Assembly: GCF_026914185.1 (NCBI RefSeq)
Contig: NC_070570.1
Location: 4,030,001 to 4,094,000 of the forward strand
Source: Puccinia triticina
Lineage: Eukaryota; Basidiomycota; Pucciniomycetes; Pucciniales; Pucciniaceae
Reading direction: 5' to 3'
DNA: 64,000 bases
In this document: piece by piece, positions 47,036 through 57,098 of the stretch
Position numbering within the stretch: the first letter of the stretch is position 1
Layout of the letters: each line of letters begins with the position of its first letter
Translations under genes and position numbers: made by a program
The notes under the pieces: model-generated
What the model was told of the DNA's origin: nothing
The model's input: the letters and a program-made list of their open reading frames with translations, nothing else
Database searches by the model: none

Positions 47036-48674
47036 CAACCTTTGTCCTTTTCTCTGATCTTCTTCAGCTCTTCCCCAACAGTAGGCAGGGCCAAAAAGCG
47101 CATGCTGTGATCCTTCAGATCACCAAGCACCAACGCATGCATCACCTCAATCAAACAATATTCAACAGGACGCCAGTAGGGGAGCTCGTTTAGTACGCTC
47201 CATCGTGCTTCATACTTCTTGAAAATTTCTTTACGATCGGGGAGGCTGTTACTTTTCAGCCAGTTGGATGCGCGGGCAAGTTGCTCAACATGGTTGCAGA
47301 GAGGGAACTTTGATTTGTCTGTCTCTTCAATGTCTTTCTTGTCCAAAAGGCAAAATGAACAAAAGAGACTGGCTTGATGGCTTCCAAATCCAGCAGCCTT
47401 TCAAATAGCTGGGAGGTCTGCAATAAGTGGAAATATTCCAACTCTGATATTACGTCTGGTTGGGTGAGTAGCAGTCGAGTCAAAGAAGTGACCAGGAGCC
47501 CAAAACTTTTTAAGCTCCTGGACTAGAGGCTGCAAGAGATGGTTGACTTGTTCAAGACTGGGCTCTGTGGGTCCAGGAATTATACCAAAAAGATAGATGT
47601 TCTCGACTTTGTATTGTTGAGTGGGCAGGAGATTCAGAAAGACCAGCGTAATTGCCCCCAGGGAGTTCTTTTTCCCCAGATTAGATGTTCCACCAGCATT
47701 AAACCAGTCGAGATAAAGACTAAATATAAGATTTCCCAAGCTGCTTTTGAATATTCCTTCTCCCTCATTGTTGTTGGGAAATTCTTGCCACAGGTTTTCA
47801 TGCCAAACGTCCTCCAATTCCTGATCAGTGGTTCTCTCTAGCGCAGCCAAACTGGAATCAAGTAAGGTTTTGAATTGTTGATTGAGGAGTCAATCTTTCA
47901 GCCAAGATTTTAAAGTCAAGTAATTAAATGTTTGAAAGGGTTTCGGAGCACCCCGGGAGTTAGTGCGCGATAGAGCTTGATTGCATTGGGGGACAACTTG
48001 TTGTGACTTGTTCCACTTTTCAAAAATTCGATACTTTGAAAAGAAGAGTTTGGTGCATTTAGTAACCTTTGTTTCATTTGGATACAAGGCAAAGCATTTC
48101 TTGCAACATATTTGAGAGGTTAGTTTTGGAATGAGTCCAAGACAGTGAGTCACTGATTCCCAAGTAGAAGGAATCTGTTGGACAATAGGAGTCGGATCTA
48201 TAGATTTCTCATGTAGGGAACCCCATATATTAGCAAGAAGGACAACATTCTGCCTTGCGGCCAAAAGGAACAGATTTGCCAATTCTTTACTTAGGTGACC
48301 GCTGAAGACCTATTTGGTCATTTGAATCATCACTTGCATACAAAAGTCTCCCTCTAAGAAAGGCCGACGGTCTACAGCTTGTTTATCTGAGGTTGAGTCT
48401 GTGGCAGGCAGCTGATCTAACTCTGGGTCAGGCACAGCAATAGAATACGGGAATATGACATGCATGCTTAATAACTTACTTGGATTGCATCCGAGTTTCC
48501 TTGAGGTTTCTCAAGCTGTGCCCTCTCCCTTGCACACCTCTGAGCTTCCTTCCTTTGGTGATCTTGATACACCTGCCGGGAAAACACCCTTCCTGGAAGA
48601 ACTCCAACTCCTTCTACTGTGTGTTGTGCAGTGCGACAAGAGGCCTGCTCACAGTTACAGACATAGATTGGCAT

Positions 48675-49197
48675 ATTAATGATTTAGGATATTAGGTATT
48701 TAGTGATTGTATTGAGAGTGAGAGTGGTGGGGAGGAACAAGTGTGATTGAAATGGGTCAAGCAGGGATGGTGGTACTTGGCTTTCAGATGATGATGTTCA
48801 GGAATTTTTTACTGCCGCCCCATATACACAGCAAGGATCAGCATTTCTGCAGATTTGTCAGATGTATTTAACGGAATCACATGCTTGCATTGTTGTGTAT
48901 TCCAACTTGTTCTGTAGCCATCTGGTGCAATTTCAGTGTCTCATTGTCACAGATAGAATATCACATGCAAAATGGTTTTAAGTTGTGCTGTGCAAGTGTG
49001 CACATGTGCTGCAACATTTGTGTAAATGATTGTATCTGGGATGTCCACCATAACGAATCATGCTGAATGTAGTTTAATATCATTCTTCTTGCTTATCAAA
49101 CTAGACACAGGGGGCTGGTCCCTAGTTTTACCAACCAAATATTACATCATTCAATAGATCATGGAGATATCATAAATAGAGTTCCCCTTCTGGTGTA
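48675..49197. other. Upstream region of the transposase, no gene seen
   Basis: This is the 5' flank of the transposase gene. Short ORFs only, no recognisable motif. Confidence 0.4.
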
Positions 49198-49578
49198 GTG
49201 TTCCCCCAGACTGCTTTCTGCGTCAACAATCGTCCACAATACACAAAAATGGTGCACACCACTTATTCCACTTTAAAATTTAGTCCACTCCAGTTGAAAT
49301 GGCTCCAAGATATGCAGCTTTGGGTAGATAGAACCTTAGAGGAGATAGAACTGGATCCTGCGGTCAAACCTCACACCAGGGATACAATTGATTGGGAAGG
49401 TCACATAGTTTTACAAGGAAAGATCAATAGTGGTGCACTAGACCTTAAAATTCCTAAATGTGCGCTTTCGGACGTGATGGCTTGCTGGAATGCCAGAAGA
49501 AATAGGCTGGGAATAGGCAAGCACATTACCGCATCCTTATATTGCCATGGTTTCTGCTTACCTTGTTTTTTGCGGTGA
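49198..49578 (+). CDS. Hypothetical ORF, weak
   Basis: A 126-codon plus-strand frame; the ATG at 49249 is a more natural start than the first codon. The middle part looks protein-like (FSPLQLKWLQDMQLWVDRTL; DWEGHIVLQGKINSGALDL), with no known domain. It is divergent to the transposase. It could be an exon of a longer gene, since a GTAAGT donor-like site occurs near 49672. I do not recognise it. Confidence 0.3.
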   Translation: MFPQTAFCVNNRPQYTKMVHTTYSTLKFSPLQLKWLQDMQLWVDRTLEEIELDPAVKPHTRDTIDWEGHIVLQGKINSGALDLKIPKCALSDVMACWNARRNRLGIGKHITASLYCHGFCLPCFLR

Positions 49579-50287
49579 TTTCCAGGACCTGTTGTGTGAT
49601 ACCCTATTGAAATGGGTGATGCAGACTCTACAGGACGCTTAATGGCTGCACCCCATAAGTAACTCCTGCTACGTAAGTTTTCCTCTCTTTTTTGCAGGCA
49701 GGAAAGGTCCTGATCAGGTCCATTTAGCACTTAATACACAGCCTCAATATTCCTCAGTAGTGCTACATCAGAATCCACTTGAAGCTCGAAGTCTTAGATC
49801 TTTATTTAGCTAAAACTACATACTACCCAACACATAAAACGATGATATCTGTTATGATCATAGGTTTTGTTTCTCCAAGTAAAATCAAGTGACACCCAAA
49901 TTATTTCTCAAGATTGTTTCCAGTTACCAACGATCCCAAAGTGTAGAGTGATTTATTTCTTATGAAACTGTTTCCTTGGACTTCTCTGTGAAGCGTTCAG
50001 AAATTGAACCCTTTGTTTTGCTTTGGCTGAGAGCATTGAAAAAATTTGAGTCTTGGCTGCAAGACCGGTTGAGCTGAGTACACCCACCTTGCAGCCAAGT
50101 AGGCTATATTGCATGCAGCTTTTGTATTGGAATGAAGTTTGCATGCATGTGTCTTTATCATGTGGTTGAATTGGGAAGGTTAAGGAATTTGATATTTGCA
50201 TTTATGTACATACATATCAGACAGGTTGTATAGCTGATTCATGCAAGTATGCACTAATTTCAAAATGAGGCCACCTGGATACATCTG
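49579..50287. other. No gene seen
   Basis: A/T-rich, short ORFs only. Leads to the third palindrome. Confidence 0.4.
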
Positions 50288-50323
50288 TGTCACACAAACG
50301 TACGGCCGTACGTTTGTGTGGCA
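50288..50323. repeat. 36-bp palindrome, copy 3
   Basis: Same sequence as copy 1 with one substitution near the right end (GTGTGGCA for GTGTGACA). It lies between the helicase pseudogene and the transposase side. Confidence 0.95.
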
Positions 50324-50579
50324 CAACTTCCTCCCCTTTTTTATCTTTGTGCACCAATGCAACCAAGATATTCCAAGCATCAACATCACTTCTGTCAGCT
50401 TTGTATTCAAGGTATCCTTTCATGATTCACTGCGTGCTGGTATCCCCTTGTCCCAGAAATTGTAGCCGTTAGGTACCCCTCTCACCTTCTCAAAAACAAA
50501 ACATATATAATCCCTCCCCCCCAACTCAACCTAAATCTGCCTCCTGTACCACCATCAAAATATGGATCTCCAATCCACT

Positions 50580-52380
50580 AGAAAATTATGTTTTCAAAAT
50601 AATGGCAAGCCTCCAATAGGTCCCTTTTTGCTATACTCAAGCTGCCTACAAGCCATGTTGAAACCAACTTTTTTTCATTGAGTGCTTTTTCAATTCTTGT
50701 TGAATTGAGTCACATGCTACGTCAGTTTGTTTATCTCCAAATGCCATGAGATGAAGGAGATTACTTACATCTCAAGATAAGAAACAAAGCTTGAAAAAAC
50801 TACTGCCTTTGGTCTCTGAATCCCGTTTCCACCCACTAAAAATTCTCGAAGGTTCTCTACCAGGTGTACCAATTTTGCCGAGTCTTGCCAGCACCAATTC
50901 CACCAAAAGGCAATATCATCACGTGCAAAGACTGGGTGGTTGCAGAATTGTCGTATCATAGTCAGCTGTCGGAAGAATTCTGATGAATCCCACGGCTCGC
51001 CAGTGGATCAAAGTTTTCCAAAGAGCTGAATGAACGATTGATGAAAGTCCCTCGAGATACCCTCCCACGGTGCGCCTAAGCTGACTACTATGACTTTTTC
51101 TATCTTTGGAGGAAGATTCAATAGCACATCCTTTGTCCTCCTCAAGCATACAGTTTCCATCAGCCGGTTCAACGTCTTGATTGCATCCTGCGCACCAACA
51201 TTCATCCCTGGGATAAGGTGCTGTCTCCAGATCCATTCCACATCCCAAGGTGAAATTTTCAAGAGAGTGATCAAGCTTTGGACGTTGGTAAGTCAATTCT
51301 GGAATGGTGTTCCCGTGAGGCACAAGACCAGTTTTGATTTTAGTTTGAGAATGTTGATTGTCCTGTTGGCTGTGGGATTCCGAATCATACTGAATAGTTT
51401 ATATAGTCAGCCAATGTTTTTTCATTTACTCATGAAATTTATACACTTATGGAAACCTACTGAGCCTCATCCAAGACAATTCTGAACCAAAATAAATCCA
51501 GAGATTCAATAGTGATTTGATTTGTGTGTAGCCGGTTTCCAGAGGTTCCCACCATCTCATATGTTGTCAACACCACCAGTGAAGACAATAAATCTTCCCG
51601 GGTAATGTTTCCACGGTCCCTTCCATGGAAGATCATGTAAGGTATGGCTCTCTTCTTAAAGTGGATCCTAATCTCGTTTTCCCAGTTAGACAAGGTTGCC
51701 AAGGGGCAAATGATGAGAGTTGCTGAAGAGTGAATGTGCTGATCATTGGAAAGGCTTGTCTGGAAAGTTTTGGCCAAATCTCTAGTCGCTAGAACAAGTG
51801 CCAGGGTGGTCAGAGTTTTTCCCAAGCCCATATCATCAGCAAGTATTGATCCTTGGCAAGAATATTCATTGGTCTTAAGAACTTGTAAGTTGGTAGGGTC
51901 AAAACTATTCCGTATCCAATTGTTGACAGAGTGATTCCACAAGTTGTTGATGTTACTATCTTTGGCCGATTCGTTCATCTTTAGAAACTGAAGAGCTGTG
52001 ATTTGGTGTTCTTTCAGCTTGGTTACACAGCTTCTGAGCACTACCTGAAACAATTCCCGGTCTGGTAGTTCACCATTCTGGTTTTTTACCAGAGCTGTTT
52101 GACGTATATTGAAAAAGAGATTTGGATTGTAGTCCCAGTGGGGGAGAGACTGATTCGTGTGTTCATGAATGCAGCTAGAACAGTTGATTTGTTTTGAGCA
52201 GGACTGAAGATGCAGCCCCTGAGTTGGGGATCCTTACAGATTTTAGTTACAACAAAAGCTCGAATTTTTATGAGAGATGGGTCAGATGCGCTCATTCCGT
52301 GTTCAGTTATTGGTGTTGAGCAGCTGCTCACAGGACCAAGTAATGGACCAATAAAGTCGCTTTTGAGTTGACTAAGATCT
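50580..52380 (-). pseudogene. SNF2-family helicase (Rad5/HLTF-like), truncated
   Basis: The reading on the minus strand has DDMGLGKT (about 51814-51837, ATP-binding motif I), LIICPLATLSNWENE (Ia), IVLDEAH spanning an intron (motif II), CLTGTPFQN (III), RRTKDVLLNLPP, then FCNHPVFARDD, KAVVFSSFVSYLE and GSLSIAKRD of the C-terminal helicase half. These ATPases move on double-stranded DNA and remodel chromatin or stalled forks. Damage: TGA at 51293-51295 right after the GTPFQN motif, a frame change near 52138, and no motifs V and VI, so the C-terminus is lost. The solo LTR at 52408 lies just upstream and may have split the 5' end. DEAH in place of the common DEGH/DEAQ depends on my intron placement. 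Confidence 0.8.
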
Positions 52381-52407
52381 CAAAAAAAAAGCTTGGGGGT
52401 ACACCGC

Positions 52408-53725
52408 TGTGGTGTGCCAAATGTGTTTCAAGTATCAAATCACATAAAGTTACAGTTTACTATTGAGAAGGAGACATATTTCTAGATGTACTATTGCATA
52501 ATTGGATTCTACAGGTCATTTAACCCCTAGTCACTCACTGGAACCACTAGGCTAGCTGCACTCAGTCAAAAGTTACTAGTATTATACTGTGTTCATAAGC
52601 ATAATTACATACTGTAGAGATATTTTGATAGTACATAGTATAGAATTAGACTCAAGGACATATTTATAGTGTATGTAGTGGCGTGGTTTGGCTCTGCCCA
52701 TGGCATGGTTCCACCTGTGGACAACTCCATGGTTGTTGTTTGGCTCCACCCACGCACCACAGCATGGTTCCACCTGTGGACACCTCCAGGGTTGTTGTTT
52801 GGCTCCACCCACGTACCACAGCATGGCTCCACCTGTGGACACCTCCATAATTGTGTAGGCGCCATGGACACCACCACGTGGACACCACATGGACACCACA
52901 ACCACAACCACGTGGATACCATATGGACACCACCACCACAACCACGTGGATACCATCACCACATGGACACCTGTGTGGTGGTCACACCAGCAAAAATCCC
53001 TCACAAGGATCCCCACCAGCAAAAATCCCTCATATTTTACTATAAAAGGAGGAGATTTTCCCTCCTCAGTTTTCAGCATGCCACTCAGGCAATCCTAACC
53101 AGAACACACATCTCACTCAGAGTTACAAGCCTCATCCACATAGATCCAGCATTGTGATCTCAATCAAGTTGCCCATCAACATCTTTCATGCCTCAGAGTA
53201 GTTCTAAGTAGTCAGGTAGCTAGTATCACCACTTGTGCTCTTAACAAGTCAGAGTGATCTTAACCCATTGTGCTCTTAACTGAAGGTTAAGGAAGAGGGC
53301 AAAGACACTTTGAATAGTTCACATATAAAATCAGTTCTCTCAGAAGTTTTGTATCAGTTTATCTCCACCTTCATATCGCAGACATATAAAACCATATAAA
53401 ACATATCTTACATTAAGGCTCATTTCCATTATCTGACTCAAGGCTGCTGTAAACCACTCTAACTCCATTTTCCTTACAAAATCCACTTTCCGCTGAATTC
53501 AAGTTTGATCTAGGTCTGATAAGAGACTACTGCACATAGTTTTCTCTATCATTAGTTTGCCACAACAATAAATAAATTTGTTGTGAAAGCTCTTGTGTAG
53601 TATCATAGAGGGGCAGGTCTTTCAAACCACCCGTAACAGTTGTAATAGCTTCTTACATCTTTGAAATATTATAACTGGTATTTCCCCCTCGCAGAACTGC
53701 CATCAGTCCCAAAGGAGTTCTCACA
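52408..53725 (+). repeat. Solo LTR of the gypsy-1 type
   Basis: It starts TGTGGTGTGCC and ends TTCTCACA. The terminal 220 bases match the gypsy-1 LTR, and the start is alike (TGTGGTG, then AACCCCTAGTCACTCACT). CCGC occurs on both sides (52404-52407 and 53726-53729), a 4-bp duplication, or 5 bp if the right end is read one base earlier. It has no coding interior, so it arose by recombination between two LTRs. A minisatellite of about 57 bp (GGTTCCACCTGTGGACACC...) at 52700-52850 and a GTGGACACCAC array explain its extra length of 1318 bp. TATA box at about 53040-53048. Confidence 0.85.
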
Positions 53726-53884
53726 CCGCACATGGACTCGGCTTGTTCCTTGGTGTAGAAAGGCTTGTTGTGGGTGATCAGGAAATGAAGTGGGAATAGG
53801 CAGACACATAGGTATGATAAATTGACCAAGGCATAGTATTTCCGACATGAAGAGCTAGGGTTGGTCGGAAGGAGGTAGAGTGTC

Positions 53885-54346
53885 TTGCGTTGTGAAGTTG
53901 GAATTGAAACAGGAATCAGATTCTTGTATTTGGCACTTGTTCCAAAATTCTTATATGCCCTGTGCAATACCATATGGCTATTGACAGGCTTTGGTGGTTA
54001 TCCTTTTGGGTTCAGTTTGGTTTTAGGGCACCAGATGATACAGTACATAATGCAATACCCAAACGTTACTGAAACAAAGATAGACTGTGACCCCTATCTT
54101 TGGGCCGCTCAAACAGAGAAACCCAAAAGCTTATTACAGAGTGGATTTTGTGGATGGGTAAAAACATACTGAGATCAACAGTTGGCTGCCAATCATCTTC
54201 CCCTTGAGGATATGTTTTACATATCTTATCAATCAAGGTTAGCACAACTGATCCATAAACTACCTTTGCAAGTGGTTTTTACATTGGCTTGGGCTGCCAA
54301 AGTCATTGATGAGGGTTGGCTTTCAGCTTCAACTCCTTTCTCTTAA
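53885..54346 (+). pseudogene. Hypothetical frame with one stop
   Basis: One plus-strand frame runs from 53885 to the TAA at 54346 with a TGA at 54170-54172. The text reads like protein (CDPYLWAAQTEKPKSLLQSG; LEDMFYISYQSRLAQLIHKL) and stays open after the stop, so a decayed gene is likely. A minus-strand reading of 53730-53973 is also open. I do not recognise either. Confidence 0.3.
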
Positions 54347-56139
54347 ATTTATCTTCTCCAACTATTACAAAGCAAAAACTCATAGTTGTCAACAAAGAGA
54401 TCCTGGGTAGAAAACACAGGAGAAAGTACATACCCCATTGTATCAAGTTGCCCTGAGGTTCTATAACGGTATGGTATACAATATACAATTACATTACACA
54501 AAACATCTGGCATGATTCCAGGTAACATCAGTATAGATTGTGCATTACATGACCTGGTCTTCGAACCAAGATCAGACCAACTTCGAACCAACTTTGAACC
54601 AGTAACTCACAAGGATTGGACCAAACCTCGGCATGAATTGTGCGAAGGCACTTGTAAACAGGTGCTGAGCAAACGTTCGTGGTGTATTCCCTTAGTACAC
54701 ACTTGGGAAAAGAGGTATGCAAAACATTAATTAAATCATTTAAAGTTGCTTTTTTGGAATTTTGAATGCATCATAATTCTATTTGGGATTTTAGATGAAT
54801 TTTAAGCCTATTTTTGTCGCGTAGAAATGAGTAGAAAAGAAAACGGGTACGTACACGGAAAAGGGGGTACGCAAAAACCGGGTACTGACGCAGAAAAACT
54901 GGGTATGTTTATTAACCCCCTTTTTTTATCATCCTTTTTTTATGTTATGCTGGGGGGTCCAAATACCCCAAGAAAATGGAGGAGGGGCAAGAAAAATCCC
55001 CTCTGCTGGCTGGCAGAAAAAAAAATGAGAATTTCATGGTTTATTTTCTGCAGTGCGCGAAGCGTTTTGAGCTTCTGCGCACTGTGGCTGGGACGTTGAG
55101 TGGACACCCCCTGCAGTGCGCAATGAGTTTTTTGCAGTGCGCAAAGTACATCCGTATTTATAAAGATGTGGCTGATTCCAAGATAGATCTTACTTTTGTA
55201 TAGTAATCTCTATCAGACCTAGATACCTCAAATCACTAATTTTGCAGATCTGTTTCAACTTCTGATGATGGGGGATAATATAATCCAGTGTAATTAATCA
55301 TGTAAGATATAATTGTTGTTGATGATGGTTTGTTGATGAGAAGGTTGGTAATGATTGCTTCCTTAAACAATCTCTTGATAAGGCACTTTAATCAATACTA
55401 GAGCTCCTGGTTGCTACTGCACTACTACTACTAGTTGTTATAATTTTTGTTGATGAAGTTGGTAATTATCTCTTCCTTAAAAATCTCTTGATAAGGCACT
55501 TTAATTACTACTAGAGCTCCTTACTACTACTACTACTACTACTACTGACTCAAACTTAACACTACCACTACTACTACCACTACCACTAAACTACCACTAA
55601 ACTGTCAAGACTCGGGTTTAGGTCCAGAGCACAGGTCGCAAAAGGAACTGAACCCTAACCCCGCAAGGGGGATTGGTAAGTCCACGCTTCCCTCAGGCAC
55701 ATGCATATGCATGATTCTCCCAGGCAGAAGAATTAAGCTAACGCTAATCCTCTGCTCCCAACTAGCCATGTCATCAAACAACGAAGTGCCTCAGCAATAC
55801 CAGCAAACTCAACCACCAAAAAGGTAAGAGAATTGTGCTATCTTTATAGCAAGGACAAGCTGGGCTGACAGGAATAACATCCTTTACAGCACGCTTGGTT
55901 CCAAAGCCGTCTCAGACCCCAAAGGTCCTAGCCTCAGCAACAGGATAACCAATCCTTTTTCAGGAGGTAAGTCCGTCGCTTTAGAGCCCAGCAAGCTATG
56001 AGGATGCTGACTGCAAGCTACATGATATCATGGCATATAACAGCTCCGGATTGAGGCTGGCCTGTCAAATTTCTCCTCTGAGATGAAGACATAAGTCCGG
56101 CTTCAGCAGAGTGCCTTGACTGTTGTGATGCTGATATCA
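54347..56139. other. No supported gene; ACT microsatellite
   Basis: TGCAGTGCGC occurs three times at 55050-55145. An ACT/CTA trinucleotide run lies at about 55515-55600, with an older copy of the surrounding words at 55320-55440. Two GTAAGT-type donors near 55830 and 55970 suggest exon remnants upstream of the MSH4-like piece, but I could not read a MutS Walker A motif there. Confidence 0.45.
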
Positions 56140-57098
56140 CCCATCACTTGAACTCTCCCTAGGGTGTCCGGAATACTTTCCTCTATGGTAGTGTGTAGCA
56201 AACCTCTTATAATTATAGACAAACTTGGCAGAGGTACATCACCCCTGGAAGGAGTTGGAATCGCTCATTCATTCAGCAAAGAAATCATCAAAGCAAAATC
56301 TTTCTGCTTTTTTGCAACCCTATTCAGAGTGAGCAAGGTCACCGGCTCCGTTTGTTTGAATCACATTCAGCCAAAACATGAATTATCTGCGGTTTTAACC
56401 AGGAACTTTTTATGACGTTGGTAAGTCCACTTTTTCAAAGTCCCTTCCTCCTCACGAAGGGGAGCAATCCGGCTAATTTGCCATATAGAGTTTATATCCC
56501 AATGTGGCCTGCCTTCATTTGGAGACTATATTGAGCAAGAAAGAGGCCACAATGGCCTTACAGTTTCCTCACAAAGTCCATGGGTAAGCTATCAACTTCC
56601 AATAATGAATTGGAATATTATTATTGGCTAATTACCAATTGAAAATTTAATTGTTTGGGGGGCTGTGAATAATGGATCCCAACATGTGTGGATGACCCGC
56701 TTCACGCAAGGTATTGAGCTTGCTTCCATCTCTTCTTTGCCTCATAATGTCATGAGTCGTGCCAAAAAGATCTCCGAAGAAATGAAGGCCCTAAGCACCA
56801 AGGTAAAAAGAAACAGCACCACAAACAAAGTGTTGAGGAGGTGTATAGTATTGTTGGAGGTATAATTTGGGCCCAATAACCATGTTGATCAAAGCGCAGA
56901 AATTATAGTAGGGGAATCATTCAAACTCCCGTCCAACTCCTAGTTGGGTTTTTGATCAAGGTGTGTACGGCCTTGAAGAACTTGGCCAATCATAGTAAAC
57001 TTTCCTCATCCAAACTTGGCAGGTTCTTGAAAGATTATCAGAGACACACCATTCATTTCTTGCAGCCAGATGAATATATGTCTTCCTCTGAGTCATAA
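56140..57098 (+). pseudogene. MSH4-like MutS homologue, C-terminal fragment
   Basis: MSH4 acts with MSH5 at meiotic crossover intermediates. The exon at about 56162-56415 reads SKPLIIIDKLGRGTSPLEGVG, then IIKAKSFCFFATLF. These are the MutS Walker B block and the segment that usually reads FFATHF. The exon at 56665-56865 has GIELASISSLPHNVMSRAKK, like the MutS ATPase C-terminal helix. A last stretch (about 56955-57098) reads LKNLANHSKLSSSKLGRFL and ends at TAA 57096-57098. The Walker B glutamate (usual IDELGRGTS) is Lys and the His of FFATHF is Leu, and a TGA closes the first exon. No Walker A exon was found. Could be MSH5 or another MutS; MSH4 fits best. Confidence 0.65.

Larger units (their letters stand above)
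42561..48674 (-). pseudogene. Plavaka-type (CACTA-like) DNA transposase, broken
   Basis: The gene reads from the ATG at 48674 (MPIYVCNCEQ, exon to 48480, GTAAGT donor) to the TAA at 42561. Segments that I recognise as Plavaka transposase: FQTFNYLTLKSWL (about 47910-47945); VWHENLWQEF, NLIFSLYLDWFNAGG, and GIIPGPTEPSLEQVNHLL (47550-47830); YWRPVEYCLIEVMHALVLGD (about 47110-47170); and near the C-terminus NYRQYLQ, FSEVIRRFGPARSTAAWAQE and IGHAAMLSHQSGTFGIST. It would cut and paste its element. Damage: TAG near 48311, TGA at 47890, TGA at 47401, TAA near 44122, a frameshift near 43600, and the LTR element at 44321-47035. Terminal inverted repeats were not found. Confidence 0.85.

Noticed and set aside
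52582..53157. ORFs of 93-165 codons on both strands in the solo LTR
   Set aside because: They come from the GTGGACACC and GGTTCCACC minisatellites inside the LTR.
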